Positions 15,714 through 23,344 of a stretch of 37,808 nt of DNA are shown here, piece after piece; positions within the stretch are counted from its first letter, which is position 1; each line of letters begins with the position of its first letter. The position numbers and the translations under genes were made by a program. Below the pieces are notes generated by a model. It did no database searches, had not been told where the DNA came from, and saw only the letters and a list, made by a program, of their open reading frames with translations. This stretch comes from an uncultured Lachnospiraceae bacterium. GTDB lineage: Bacteria; Bacillota; Clostridia; Lachnospirales; Lachnospiraceae. Location of the stretch: NCBI GenBank assembly GCA_944384015.1, contig CALWRT010000140.1, positions 1 to 37,808 on the forward strand, in the 5' to 3' direction.

Positions 15714-16721
15714 ATGCCATTTGCCATTATCCGACAGGATATTACACAAATAAAAGCGGACGCGATCGTTAACGCCGCCAATACCGAACTTGCTATGGGA
15801 GGCGGCGTCTGCGGCGCCATTTTCAGAGCCGCCGGCGTCGCCAAGCTGCAGGCCGCCTGTAAGCTGGCCGCGCCGATCAAAACAGGCGAGGCAGTCATCA
15901 CACCCGGCTTTGATCTCCCGGCGAAGTTTATCATCCATGCCGCCGGCCCTGTGTATCAGCCGTGGAATGCAAAGAAGAGCGCACAGCTGCTGCGTTCCGC
16001 TTATATGCAGTCTCTCCGGCTGGCCCTTGAGCATCAATGCGAGAGCATCGCCTTCCCTTTAATTTCCAGCGGTATTTACGGATATCCAAAAGATGAGGCT
16101 CTCAAGGTGGCTTCCGCAGCCATCAGAGAGTTTCTTGTCCATCATGATATGGATGTATACCTGGTAATTTTCGACCGGGCAGCCTTCGCAGTCAGCAAAG
16201 AACTGCTTGGGGCTGTAGAAAGCTACATCGACGAGAACTATGTGGATGCCCATCCATTTCAGCACAGAGAACTACTGGACGCAGAATACAAAGCGATCAG
16301 CAGCGCGCTGGCTCCGCGCGCTGCGAAGCCAGCGCCGATGGCGGCCTCCAAAGGCTTAGACAGCCTGATGGAGATGCTAGACGAACCGTTTCACATCACG
16401 CTCCTTCGGCTGATTGATGCCAAGGGCAAGACTGATGTGGAAGTGTATAAGCGCGCCAATATCAGTCGGAAGCTGTTTTCTAAGATTCGGACCGGCAAAG
16501 GTTATCTGCCCGGCAAGCGAACAATACTGGCGCTGGCTATCGCTCTGGAATTAACATTGGACGAAACAGACGATTTGTTGGGACGGGCTGGATACGCGCT
16601 GTCCCACAGCCAGAAACTTGACGTCATCGTAGAGTTTTTTATCCTCCATAGCAGGTACGATATTTTCGAGATCAACGAAGTTCTGTTCAAATATGACCAG
16701 CCGCTCCTTGGCTCAGCCTAA
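15714..16721 (+). CDS. Macro-domain protein with C-terminal HTH-like domain
   Basis: A 335-residue fusion. Residues 1-170 are a macro domain of the YmdB/TARG-like group: ADAIVNAAN (16-23), MGGGVCGAIFRAAG (the ADP-ribose diphosphate loop), FIIHAAGP and FPLISSGIYGYP. Such domains bind or hydrolyse ADP-ribose conjugates and O-acetyl-ADP-ribose. After a linker, residues about 215-335 hold a helix-rich region with TDVEVYKRANISRKLFSKIR and LALAIALELTLDETDDLLGR, which looks like an XRE-type DNA-binding fold. The ATG at 15714 follows AAAGGAAGG. Next come a vWA protein and an ADP-ribosylglycohydrolase on the same strand. Whether it acts as enzyme, reader or regulator is unknown. Confidence 0.85.
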   Translation: MPFAIIRQDITQIKADAIVNAANTELAMGGGVCGAIFRAAGVAKLQAACKLAAPIKTGEAVITPGFDLPAKFIIHAAGPVYQPWNAKKSAQLLRSAYMQSLRLALEHQCESIAFPLISSGIYGYPKDEALKVASAAIREFLVHHDMDVYLVIFDRAAFAVSKELLGAVESYIDENYVDAHPFQHRELLDAEYKAISSALAPRAAKPAPMAASKGLDSLMEMLDEPFHITLLRLIDAKGKTDVEVYKRANISRKLFSKIRTGKGYLPGKRTILALAIALELTLDETDDLLGRAGYALSHSQKLDVIVEFFILHSRYDIFEINEVLFKYDQPLLGSA

Positions 16722-16747
16722 CGGATGTCGCTTTCCAAGCGACCAAC

Positions 16748-16802
16748 GAAAATCCCTTCTGCTGTATGCTATAGATACATTCATAAAGCAGGAGGGATTT
16801 TC
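16748..16802 (+). promoter_or_regulatory. Stem-loop covering the vWA ribosome-binding site
   Basis: GAAAATCCCTTCTGCT (16748-16763) pairs with AGCAGGAGGGATTTTC (16787-16802) with 15 of 16 positions complementary; the remaining one can form a G-U wobble. The right arm contains AGGAGG, the ribosome site of the gene at 16806. The 23-base loop contains TGCTATAGAT, an extended -10-like sequence. A transcript reading in from the macro gene would bury the site; one starting in the loop would not. Confidence 0.6.
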
Positions 16803-16805
16803 ATT

Positions 16806-17459
16806 ATGAAAAAGAATTTGACAGAAGTGGCATTGATCTTAGACAGGAGCGGCTCTATGAGCGGACTTGAGAAGGATACCATCGGCGGCTGCAATTCTAT
16901 GCTTGAGCAGCAGCGGAAGCTGGACGGAGAATGTCTCATTACCACCGTCCTATTTGACAACCGCTATGAGCTGCTGCACGACCGTGTCAATCTGCGGGCG
17001 GTCAAGCCCATCACCGAGAAAGAGTATTATGTCGGGGGCACTACCGCGCTGCTGGATGCCATCGGCAAGACGATTCACAAAATCGCGGCGGCGCAGAAAA
17101 ATACCGTCCCAGAGTATCGCGCGGAAAAAGTAATCTTTGTGATTATCACGGATGGGGAAGAAAATGCCAGCCGGGAATATTCTGCACCGAAGGTCAAAGA
17201 GATGATTCAGCGGCAAAAAGAACGTTATGGATGGGAATTCGTTTTTCTTGGGGCAAATATCGATGCTGTGGAGACCGCAGGCCGGTTTGGCATCGATGCC
17301 GGCCATGCGGCAGACTATTTGCCGGACGCGCAGGGGACGGAACTGAATTTCCACATCATAAGCAAAACGGTCGCCGCTTTCCGAACATGCGGCGCTCTTC
17401 CCGCCGGATGCCTGGATGAGATCCGAGAAGACAATCAGAAAAGAGGTGGACGCAAATGA
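16806..17459 (+). CDS. vWA-domain protein (TerY-like)
   Basis: A 217-residue protein that is essentially one von Willebrand A domain. The metal-ion-dependent adhesion site is visible: DRSGSMSG (DxSxS) near 14-21, the Thr in VGGTTALLD, and ITDGEEN as the distal Asp. Family members of this cytoplasmic type act as scaffolds in multi-protein assemblies, for example TerY in tellurite-resistance-like loci. There is no signal peptide. The ATG follows AGGAGG, inside the stem-loop at 16748-16802. The stop overlaps the start of the ADP-ribosylglycohydrolase gene by four bases (ATGA), so the two are probably translated together. Confidence 0.85.
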   Translation: MKKNLTEVALILDRSGSMSGLEKDTIGGCNSMLEQQRKLDGECLITTVLFDNRYELLHDRVNLRAVKPITEKEYYVGGTTALLDAIGKTIHKIAAAQKNTVPEYRAEKVIFVIITDGEENASREYSAPKVKEMIQRQKERYGWEFVFLGANIDAVETAGRFGIDAGHAADYLPDAQGTELNFHIISKTVAAFRTCGALPAGCLDEIREDNQKRGGRK

Positions 17460-18319
17460 TGGGAGCAATCATTGGCGATATCGTAGGCTCGGTCTACGAG
17501 TGGCACAATATCAAGACGAAAGACTTTCCCCTGTTCCGGGAGGACTGTTTCTTCACCGACGACACGGTTATGACCTGCGCGGTTGCGGAAGCCGTCATGA
17601 ACGGCGGCCAAAAGGACGACTTCATAGACGCCATGAAAAAATATGCCCGGATGTATCCCGACGCCGGATATGGCGGAAGGTTCGGCGCCTGGCTGTTCTC
17701 TGATCAGCGCCAGCCGTATAACAGCTTCGGCAACGGTTCCGCTATGCGGGTTTCTCCCTGTGCCTGGACGATGGACCGCGGATTCTGCGCCAGAACGGGA
17801 ATGTGGCCTTCCAACGGCCGGGCCAGGGCGCGGCTGTCAGCCGAAGTCACACACAATCACCCGGAAGGCATTAAGGGCGCGATGGCCACCGCTGACGCGA
17901 TTTTTATGTGCCGGTTCTATTTCGGCGGCTATTCCATCGATTACGAATCGCCCATCCATGATCGTCCGGCGGAGTGCAAGAGGCGCGTCAAAGAGCATAT
18001 TGAACAGGAATACGGATATGACTTATCCAGGACTCTGGATGAAATCCGCCCCACATACCGTTTTAACGAAACCTGTCAAGACACCGTTCCCCAGGCAATC
18101 ATCGCATTCCTGGAAAGCACAGACTTTGAAGACGCCATTCGCAATGCCGTCTCTCTCGGCGGCGACAGCGATACCCTAGCGGCTATAACCGGAAGCATCG
18201 CCGAGGCAGCCTACGGCATTCCGGATTGGATGAAGAAAAAAGCATATTCCTATCTGGATGATCCGCTGAAGGACATTCTCCGGCGCTGGAAACAATACCT
18301 GGCCTCTGCCGAAGAATAA
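17456..18319 (+). CDS. ADP-ribosylglycohydrolase family protein
   Basis: A 287-residue ARH/DraG-fold protein, predicted to remove ADP-ribose from modified targets using two divalent metals. Metal ligands are visible in FTDDTVMT (34-37) and in SLGGDSDTLAA near the C-terminus. NSFGNGSAMRVSP and VTHNHPEGIKGA are further family motifs. An ATG ATG start overlaps the vWA stop; GAGGTGG precedes it. The segment around residues 105-125 (CARTGMWPSNGRARARLS) is Arg-rich, which may be a local peculiarity. Together with the macro protein it gives two predicted ADP-ribose erasers in one cassette, with no transferase seen nearby. Confidence 0.9.
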   Translation: MMGAIIGDIVGSVYEWHNIKTKDFPLFREDCFFTDDTVMTCAVAEAVMNGGQKDDFIDAMKKYARMYPDAGYGGRFGAWLFSDQRQPYNSFGNGSAMRVSPCAWTMDRGFCARTGMWPSNGRARARLSAEVTHNHPEGIKGAMATADAIFMCRFYFGGYSIDYESPIHDRPAECKRRVKEHIEQEYGYDLSRTLDEIRPTYRFNETCQDTVPQAIIAFLESTDFEDAIRNAVSLGGDSDTLAAITGSIAEAAYGIPDWMKKKAYSYLDDPLKDILRRWKQYLASAEE

Positions 18320-18403
18320 ACCGTACGATTCGTTCCCGGGTTCCCATTCACAGCAGAACGTTCTTTTTGTTCCGCAGCAAGGTTTCGGCATCTTTCCCGC
18401 AGA

Positions 18404-18444
18404 ACAAGAAGAGGGCCTCCCGCAGCGGGCAGCCCTCTTCTTGT
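18404..18444. terminator. Bidirectional terminator between the ADP-ribosylglycohydrolase gene and ribU
   Basis: ACAAGAAGAGGGC (18404-18416) pairs perfectly with GCCCTCTTCTTGT (18432-18444). The ADP-ribosylglycohydrolase and ribU genes converge on it, and ribU's stop touches the right arm. Confidence 0.7.
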
Positions 18445-19043
18445 CATCTATGTCCTTTCAGTATCGGACTGATATGCTTATACAGCAGCGCTGTGATCAC
18501 TGCCACGAGCACGCCTTTCAAGAGGTTGAAGGGCGCCACGCACAGCAGAGCAAACCCGGTCATATCCTGTATAGAAGAATTAATTGCCTGGGCCATCTCC
18601 ACAAAAGCCTCCACCGGCATCCCAAACGCCGCTCCGTATGCCGGGAGCAGGAAAAAGACATTGATAAAGCAGGCCGCGGCTACCATCACCACAGTTCCCG
18701 CCGCCATTCCGATAATCGCCGTCTTCTTTGTCTTTTTATGCTTATAAATCAATGCCGCCGGCAGCACATAGCAGACTCCAAAAATAAAGTTCGCCAGTTC
18801 TCCCACTCCTCCGGTAATTGTCCCGTTAATGACTAAGTTCAGCAGTATCTTAATCGCCTCTATCACTACGCCTGCCATCGGCCCTATGGCAAATGCTCCG
18901 ATCAGCACCGGCACTTCGCTGAAGTCCAGCTCATAGAAAGACGGAGCCAGGAAGGGCAGCGGGAATTCAAACAGCATCAATATCACCGCGATTGCTCCCA
19001 GCATCGCCACTTCCACCATCGTTCTTGTCTTCTCTCTCTTCAT
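18444..19043 (-). CDS. ribU: Riboflavin ECF transporter S component
   Basis: A 199-residue membrane protein with about six hydrophobic segments, matching ECF S components: MLGAIAVILMLFEFPLPF in helix 1, DFSEVPVLIGAFAIGP, and an internal GxxGELANFIFG stretch. The substrate is inferred from the FMN riboswitch directly upstream: RibU binds riboflavin and works with a shared EcfT/EcfA module encoded elsewhere. AGGGGAGAG precedes the ATG. It is a single-gene unit. Confidence 0.9.
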   Translation of the reverse strand: MKREKTRTMVEVAMLGAIAVILMLFEFPLPFLAPSFYELDFSEVPVLIGAFAIGPMAGVVIEAIKILLNLVINGTITGGVGELANFIFGVCYVLPAALIYKHKKTKKTAIIGMAAGTVVMVAAACFINVFFLLPAYGAAFGMPVEAFVEMAQAINSSIQDMTGFALLCVAPFNLLKGVLVAVITALLYKHISPILKGHR

Positions 19044-19180
19044 GTTCTTCTCTCCCCTTATCTGTTATCCGCTCTAAGCGGCAGGGCATCCCTCCGGCCA
19101 TCCAATTCACAAAAAGGAACCTGAATTGCAGAACTTTTGTCCCGCCGCAGTTTGCATAAACGGCAATATTCCTCTAGAAG

Positions 19181-19209
19181 AAAAAGAGCCCCTGTGCATG
19201 CACAGGGGC
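19181..19209 (-). terminator. Riboswitch-controlled terminator of ribU
   Basis: On the minus strand GCCCCTGTGC-AT-GCACAGGGGC (19188-19209) is followed by TCTTTTTCTTC. It lies between the FMN aptamer and the ribU start, as expected for FMN-dependent premature termination. A further hairpin, GGCATGCC/GGTATGCC (about 19228-19248), lies between aptamer and terminator and may serve in switching. Confidence 0.85.
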
Positions 19210-19251
19210 AAAAAGCCTGAAAACAGCGGCATACCGAAACGGCATGCCCTA

Positions 19252-19364
19252 TTCTTCTCTCATCCAGACTTTACTGTCGGTTTTGGAATTCCACCAAATC
19301 AGTCGCTTGCGCGAGTCGCGGACTGTCACCGCCGGTAGGGAGTTGCACCCTGCCCCGAAGAACG
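19252..19364 (-). ncRNA. FMN riboswitch (RFN element)
   Basis: On the minus strand the conserved core is clear: TTCTTCGGGGCAGGGTG, CTCCCTACCGGCGGTGACAG, GTCCGCGA, GATTTGGTGGAATTCCA, CCGACAGTAAAGTCTGGATG and AGAGAAGA. Binding of FMN is expected to turn off ribU through the terminator at 19181-19209. Confidence 0.97.
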
Positions 19365-19381
19365 TTATACTTGTTTCCTAC

Positions 19382-19410
19382 ATTCTATTACGATCGTTAT
19401 CTATTGTCAA
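19382..19410 (-). promoter_or_regulatory. Promoter of the FMN riboswitch-ribU unit
   Basis: TTGACA (19405-19410), 17 bases, TAGAAT (19382-19387) on the minus strand, ending about 18 bases before the aptamer. Confidence 0.8.
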
Positions 19411-19451
19411 TATCCGTTTTCCACCCGATTAGTTTCCTCCGGCAGATCATT

Positions 19452-21632
19452 TCACCTGGGAGCAGAGGATTCTGGATTCTCCTCCAGATTCATGGTCAGG
19501 GAAATCCTCTTTTTCTGCAGCTCCACGCTCAGAATCTTCACTTCCACAATATCGCCGACGCTCACCACCTCCAGCGGGTGCTTCACAAACTTCCTGCCTC
19601 CCATCTTGGATATGTGAACAAGGCCGTCCTGGTGGACGCCAATATCCACAAACGCCCCAAAATCTATCACATTCCTTACCGTTCCTTTCAGAATCATTCC
19701 AGGCTTCAGGTCTTTCATCTCCAACACATCTGTGCGCAAAATCGGCCCCGGCATCTCCTGTCTGGGATCCCTCCCCGGCTTCTCCAGCTCGGCCGCAATG
19801 TCTTCCAGCGTCATCTGGCCGATCCCCAGCTCTTTGGTCAGGTTTTTATTTCTCTTTACTAGAAAAGCAACTCCAGCAAGACTTCCTTTGCGCAGGTCTT
19901 CTTCCTGAAATCCCAGCTTGTCCATCAGCTTCTTCGCCGCCTCGTAGCTCTCTGGGTGTACGCTCGTGGCGTCCAGCGGATTATCGCCTCCGGAAATCCT
20001 TAGAAACCCAGCGCACTGTTCAAAAGCTTTGGGCCCCAGCTTCGCCACCTTCAGCAGCTGCCGCCTATCTGTGAATCTTCCATTCTCTTCCCTGTAGGAT
20101 ACGATATTTTTAGCGATTGGCTTGGATATGCCGGATATATATTCCAGCAGAGATGCGGACGCTGTGTTCAAGTCCACCCCTACCTTATTCACACAATCTT
20201 CTACAACTCCCTCCAGCGCTTCCGAAAGCTTTTTCTGATTCATGTCATGCTGATACTGTCCCACGCCAATCGATTTGGGATCAATCTTGACAAGCTCTGC
20301 CAGCGGATCCTGCAGGCGTCTGGCGATGGACGCCGCGCTCCGCTGTCCCACGTCAAAATTAGGGAATTCTTCCGCTGCCAGCTTACTGGCAGAATATACG
20401 GAAGCACCAGCCTCATTGACGATGACGTAAGATACCGGTTCATCCAGTTCCCGCAGAAGCTCTACGATAATCTGCTCCGATTCCCGGGAAGCCGTTCCAT
20501 TGCCAAGAGAGATGAGAGATACGTGATAACGCTTGATCAGTTCTTTTAACTTCTGCTTGGCCTGGGCAATCTTCTTCTCGTTGGTGGGGGCCGTCGGGTA
20601 AATCACGGCCGTATCCAGCACTTTGCCTGTGGCGTCTACAACCGCCAGCTTGCACCCGGTCCGGAATGCTGGATCCCAGCCCAGAACCACCTTGCCCGCG
20701 ATCGGCGGCTGCATCAGCAGCTGCGTTAGATTCTTACCGAATACCCGGATTGCCCCGTCTTCCGCTTTCTCCGTAAGCATGCTTCTCACTTCCCGCTCGA
20801 TGGCCGGGGCAATCAGCCGCTTGTAGCTGTCCTCAATCACCTCTCTCAGCACAGGGGTGGTGAAAGGATTCTCCTTGACAATCACCTGCTTGCCTAAGTA
20901 GGACAGAATCCGCTCCTGGGGCGCTTCTATGCGCACAGTCAGTATTTTCTCCGACTCTCCCCGATTCAATGCCAATATCCGATGTCCCGCAGCCTTCTCC
21001 ACCGGCTCCTGGAAGGCATAATAATTCTCATAGACGGATTCTGCCTTCTCATCCTTCGCTTCGGAGACGATCATTCCATCCTTCACAGTCATTTCACGGA
21101 TTCTCGTCCGATAGTCTGCCTCGTCGGATATTCTTTCTGCCAGAATGTCTTTGGCCCCTGCCAGCGCTTCCTCCGCAGTCTTCACTTCTTTCTCCTCTGA
21201 CAGGAAGGCGAGGGCTTCCTCTTCCAGCGGCCGATCGGTCTCCTGGGCCATAATCCTATCTGCCAAGGGTTCCAGCCCCTTCTCCTTCGCAATCATTGCC
21301 CTTGTGCGCCGCTTCGGCCGATAAGGACGGTAGAGGTCCTCTACTTCCACCATCGTCTTCGCCTGGAGTATCTGTCCGCGAAGCTCATCTGTTAATTTCC
21401 CCTGCTCTTCAATGGATGAGAGCACCTGCCCCTTCTTTTCTTCCAGATTCCGCAGATAACGCAGCCTCTCGTACAGGCTGCGCAGTACTTCGTCGTTCAG
21501 CGCCCCCGTTGCCTCCTTGCGGTATCTTGCGATAAAAGGGATCGTATTTCCCTCATCGATCAGCTTCACAGCCGCTTGTGCCTGTTCCTTGCGGATATTC
21601 AGCTCCTCGGCCAATATCTTAACAATGTCCAT
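19452..21632 (-). CDS. tex: Tex-family S1 RNA-binding protein
   Basis: A 726-residue Tex/YdcI-like protein. It has the helical N-terminus (ILAEELNIRKEQAQAAVKLI), a YqgF-type RNase-H-like domain in the middle (VLGWDPAFRTGCKLAVVDAT), helix-hairpin-helix repeats (GVGQYQHDMNQKKLSEAL, VDLNTASASLL) and a C-terminal S1 domain (GTVRNVIDFGAFVDIGVHQD). Tex homologues bind nucleic acid and associate with transcription. The second ATG (21632) is preferred over 21638 because AGGAG lies seven bases ahead of it. A single gene with ribU's promoter just after it. Confidence 0.93.
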   Translation of the reverse strand: MDIVKILAEELNIRKEQAQAAVKLIDEGNTIPFIARYRKEATGALNDEVLRSLYERLRYLRNLEEKKGQVLSSIEEQGKLTDELRGQILQAKTMVEVEDLYRPYRPKRRTRAMIAKEKGLEPLADRIMAQETDRPLEEEALAFLSEEKEVKTAEEALAGAKDILAERISDEADYRTRIREMTVKDGMIVSEAKDEKAESVYENYYAFQEPVEKAAGHRILALNRGESEKILTVRIEAPQERILSYLGKQVIVKENPFTTPVLREVIEDSYKRLIAPAIEREVRSMLTEKAEDGAIRVFGKNLTQLLMQPPIAGKVVLGWDPAFRTGCKLAVVDATGKVLDTAVIYPTAPTNEKKIAQAKQKLKELIKRYHVSLISLGNGTASRESEQIIVELLRELDEPVSYVIVNEAGASVYSASKLAAEEFPNFDVGQRSAASIARRLQDPLAELVKIDPKSIGVGQYQHDMNQKKLSEALEGVVEDCVNKVGVDLNTASASLLEYISGISKPIAKNIVSYREENGRFTDRRQLLKVAKLGPKAFEQCAGFLRISGGDNPLDATSVHPESYEAAKKLMDKLGFQEEDLRKGSLAGVAFLVKRNKNLTKELGIGQMTLEDIAAELEKPGRDPRQEMPGPILRTDVLEMKDLKPGMILKGTVRNVIDFGAFVDIGVHQDGLVHISKMGGRKFVKHPLEVVSVGDIVEVKILSVELQKKRISLTMNLEENPESSAPR

Positions 21633-21761
21633 TCCCATACTCCTCTCACGCAGGCGCCGCCTGCCGCCTCTGGCGCAAAATATAGCCTCATTATATCATA
21701 TTTCCATTAGGATTCAAGCACGTTTCCTCAGCATGGCATCTCCTCCGGTTCATTCCCGCTT
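21633..21761 (-). other. tex 5' region
   Basis: The GC-rich leader close to tex gives way to AT-rich sequence (TTATATCATATTTCC around 21690-21706) that may include the tex promoter. No gene is seen. Confidence 0.3.
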
Positions 21762-22035
21762 GTGCCTGTCTGCTGGTTGTTAAACTTCCATTTCACCTTT
21801 TATCTTATGCTGGATCACCCGGAATGGACATTCATTCCCCCAGGCGTTTTTCACCTGCAGGCGCATGATGAAGGGATATCGGTTTCAGCTGCTGAAGCTG
21901 TCTGTGAGCTTCATCGGCGTCGATATTCTAGTCTTGCTGTCCTTCGGCCTCGGGTACTACTGGGCAGCCCCCTATATGGAGGGAAGTGCCTACTGCTTCT
22001 ATTCCCAGATTCATGCCCAGACGTTCCCGGCATAA
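21762..22035 (+). pseudogene. DUF975-family membrane protein fragment, frameshifted
   Basis: One plus-strand frame reads FYLMLDHPEWTFIP. The neighbouring frame then continues RRMMKGYRFQLLKLSVSF and FGLGYYWAAPYMEGSAYCFY to a stop at 22033-22035. Together these match the C-terminal third of DUF975-family integral membrane proteins (RRMMKG, then a TM helix, then APYxxxxxAxFY). The frame change and missing N-terminus show that it is decayed. A short 57-codon frame from 21865 could still be read but has no ribosome site. Confidence 0.6.
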
Positions 22036-22046
22036 TTCCTCCCTTG

Positions 22047-22099
22047 CAAAAACCCCGTATGAGCAGATCGTTCTGCCGAACCATCTGCCCATACGGGGT
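22047..22099 (-). terminator. Terminator of the threonine/aspartokinase operon
   Basis: On the minus strand ACCCCGTATG pairs with CATACGGGGT (22090-22099 with 22052-22061), with inner pairing GCAGAT/ATCTGC, followed by TTTTTGC. It lies 20 bases after the lysC stop. Confidence 0.85.
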
Positions 22100-22118
22100 C
22101 AGCACCTTCAGGCGGCCA

Positions 22119-23327
22119 TCAGTCCTCCAGGCCGAAGGAATCATGGATTGCCTGCATCGCCTTGTCTGCTTCTTTCACGTCTACAATCACTGATACACGG
22201 ATCTCCGACGTAGAGATCATCTTAATATTGATGCCCACATTATACAGTGCCTCGAACATCTTGGCTGCCACGCCTGGATTGGACATCATTCCCGCTCCGA
22301 CGACAGATACCTTTGCGATATTTTCCTCGCAGTCGATCTTCTGGGCTGTAATGCGGTTCTGGTTATCTTTGATAACGTCCATAACCTCCTTGACATCCCC
22401 GCTGGGGATCGTGAAGGAAATATCTTTTGTCCCGTCACGTCCCACAGACTGCAGGATCATGTCTACATTGATTTTGTGCTTTGCCAGCAGGTCGAACAGC
22501 TTGAATGCAATACCTGGCTCATCCTTCAAGCCAATAACCGATATCCTCGCCGTATTTTTATCCGAAGCCACGCCGCTTACCAACATTCTCTCCACTCCAA
22601 CTACCTCCTTAACTACCGTTCCCGGTGCTCTGTTCAAACTGGAACGTACTACGAGCTGTACTCCGTACTTTTTCGCCATCTCTACTGATCGGTTGTGCAG
22701 TACCTTCGCTCCCAGCGTAGCCAGCTCCAGCATTTCATCATAGGATATCTCTTTCATCTTCCGCGCCTTCGGCACGATGCGCGGATCTGCCGTATACACG
22801 CCCTCCACGTCGGTGTAGATCTCGCAGGCGTCTGCGTGGAGCGCAGCTGCCAGCGCCACCGCCGTCGTATCCGATCCGCCTCTTCCCAAGGTTGTATAGT
22901 CATCATACTTATTTACGCCTTGGAATCCGGTGACTATAACAATTCGCCGGTTATCCAGCTCATGACGTATTCTGTCGTAATCAATTTTCTTAAATCTTGC
23001 ATTTCCATAATTGGATGTGGTATGCATCTGCACCTGAAAAGCATTCAGGGAAATTGCCGGCACGCCGAGAGCGTTCATCGCCATAGCCATCAGGGACACC
23101 GACACCTGCTCCCCTGTAGTCAAAAGCATATCCAGCTCCCGCTTAGGGGCCAGCGGATTGATATCCTGCGCCTGCGCAATCAGCTGATCTGTCGTCTTTC
23201 CCATTGCCGACAGCACAACAATGATGTCATGCCCTTTCTTATAATCTTCGATGCAGCGCTCTGCCACATTGTAGATCCTGTCTCTATCCGCAACGGAAGA
23301 CCCTCCAAATTTTTTCACAATCAACAT
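22119..23327 (-). CDS. lysC: Aspartate kinase
   Basis: First step of the aspartate family: phosphorylates L-aspartate with ATP. The 402-residue protein has VKKFGGSSVAD at the N-terminus, LLTTGEQVS, GFQGVNKYDDYTTLGRGGSD and TDVEGVYTADPR in the kinase domain. A tandem ACT pair follows (ISVIGLKDEPGIAFKLFDLL and VSVVGAGMMSNPGVAAKMFE) for feedback inhibition. It is the fourth gene of a leftward operon after the ACT protein, hom and the homoserine-kinase-like gene. The isozyme type cannot be told from sequence alone; linkage to hom suggests threonine control. Confidence 0.95.
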   Translation of the reverse strand: MLIVKKFGGSSVADRDRIYNVAERCIEDYKKGHDIIVVLSAMGKTTDQLIAQAQDINPLAPKRELDMLLTTGEQVSVSLMAMAMNALGVPAISLNAFQVQMHTTSNYGNARFKKIDYDRIRHELDNRRIVIVTGFQGVNKYDDYTTLGRGGSDTTAVALAAALHADACEIYTDVEGVYTADPRIVPKARKMKEISYDEMLELATLGAKVLHNRSVEMAKKYGVQLVVRSSLNRAPGTVVKEVVGVERMLVSGVASDKNTARISVIGLKDEPGIAFKLFDLLAKHKINVDMILQSVGRDGTKDISFTIPSGDVKEVMDVIKDNQNRITAQKIDCEENIAKVSVVGAGMMSNPGVAAKMFEALYNVGINIKMISTSEIRVSVIVDVKEADKAMQAIHDSFGLED

Positions 23328-23344
23328 ATTCGTTATTTTCCTCC

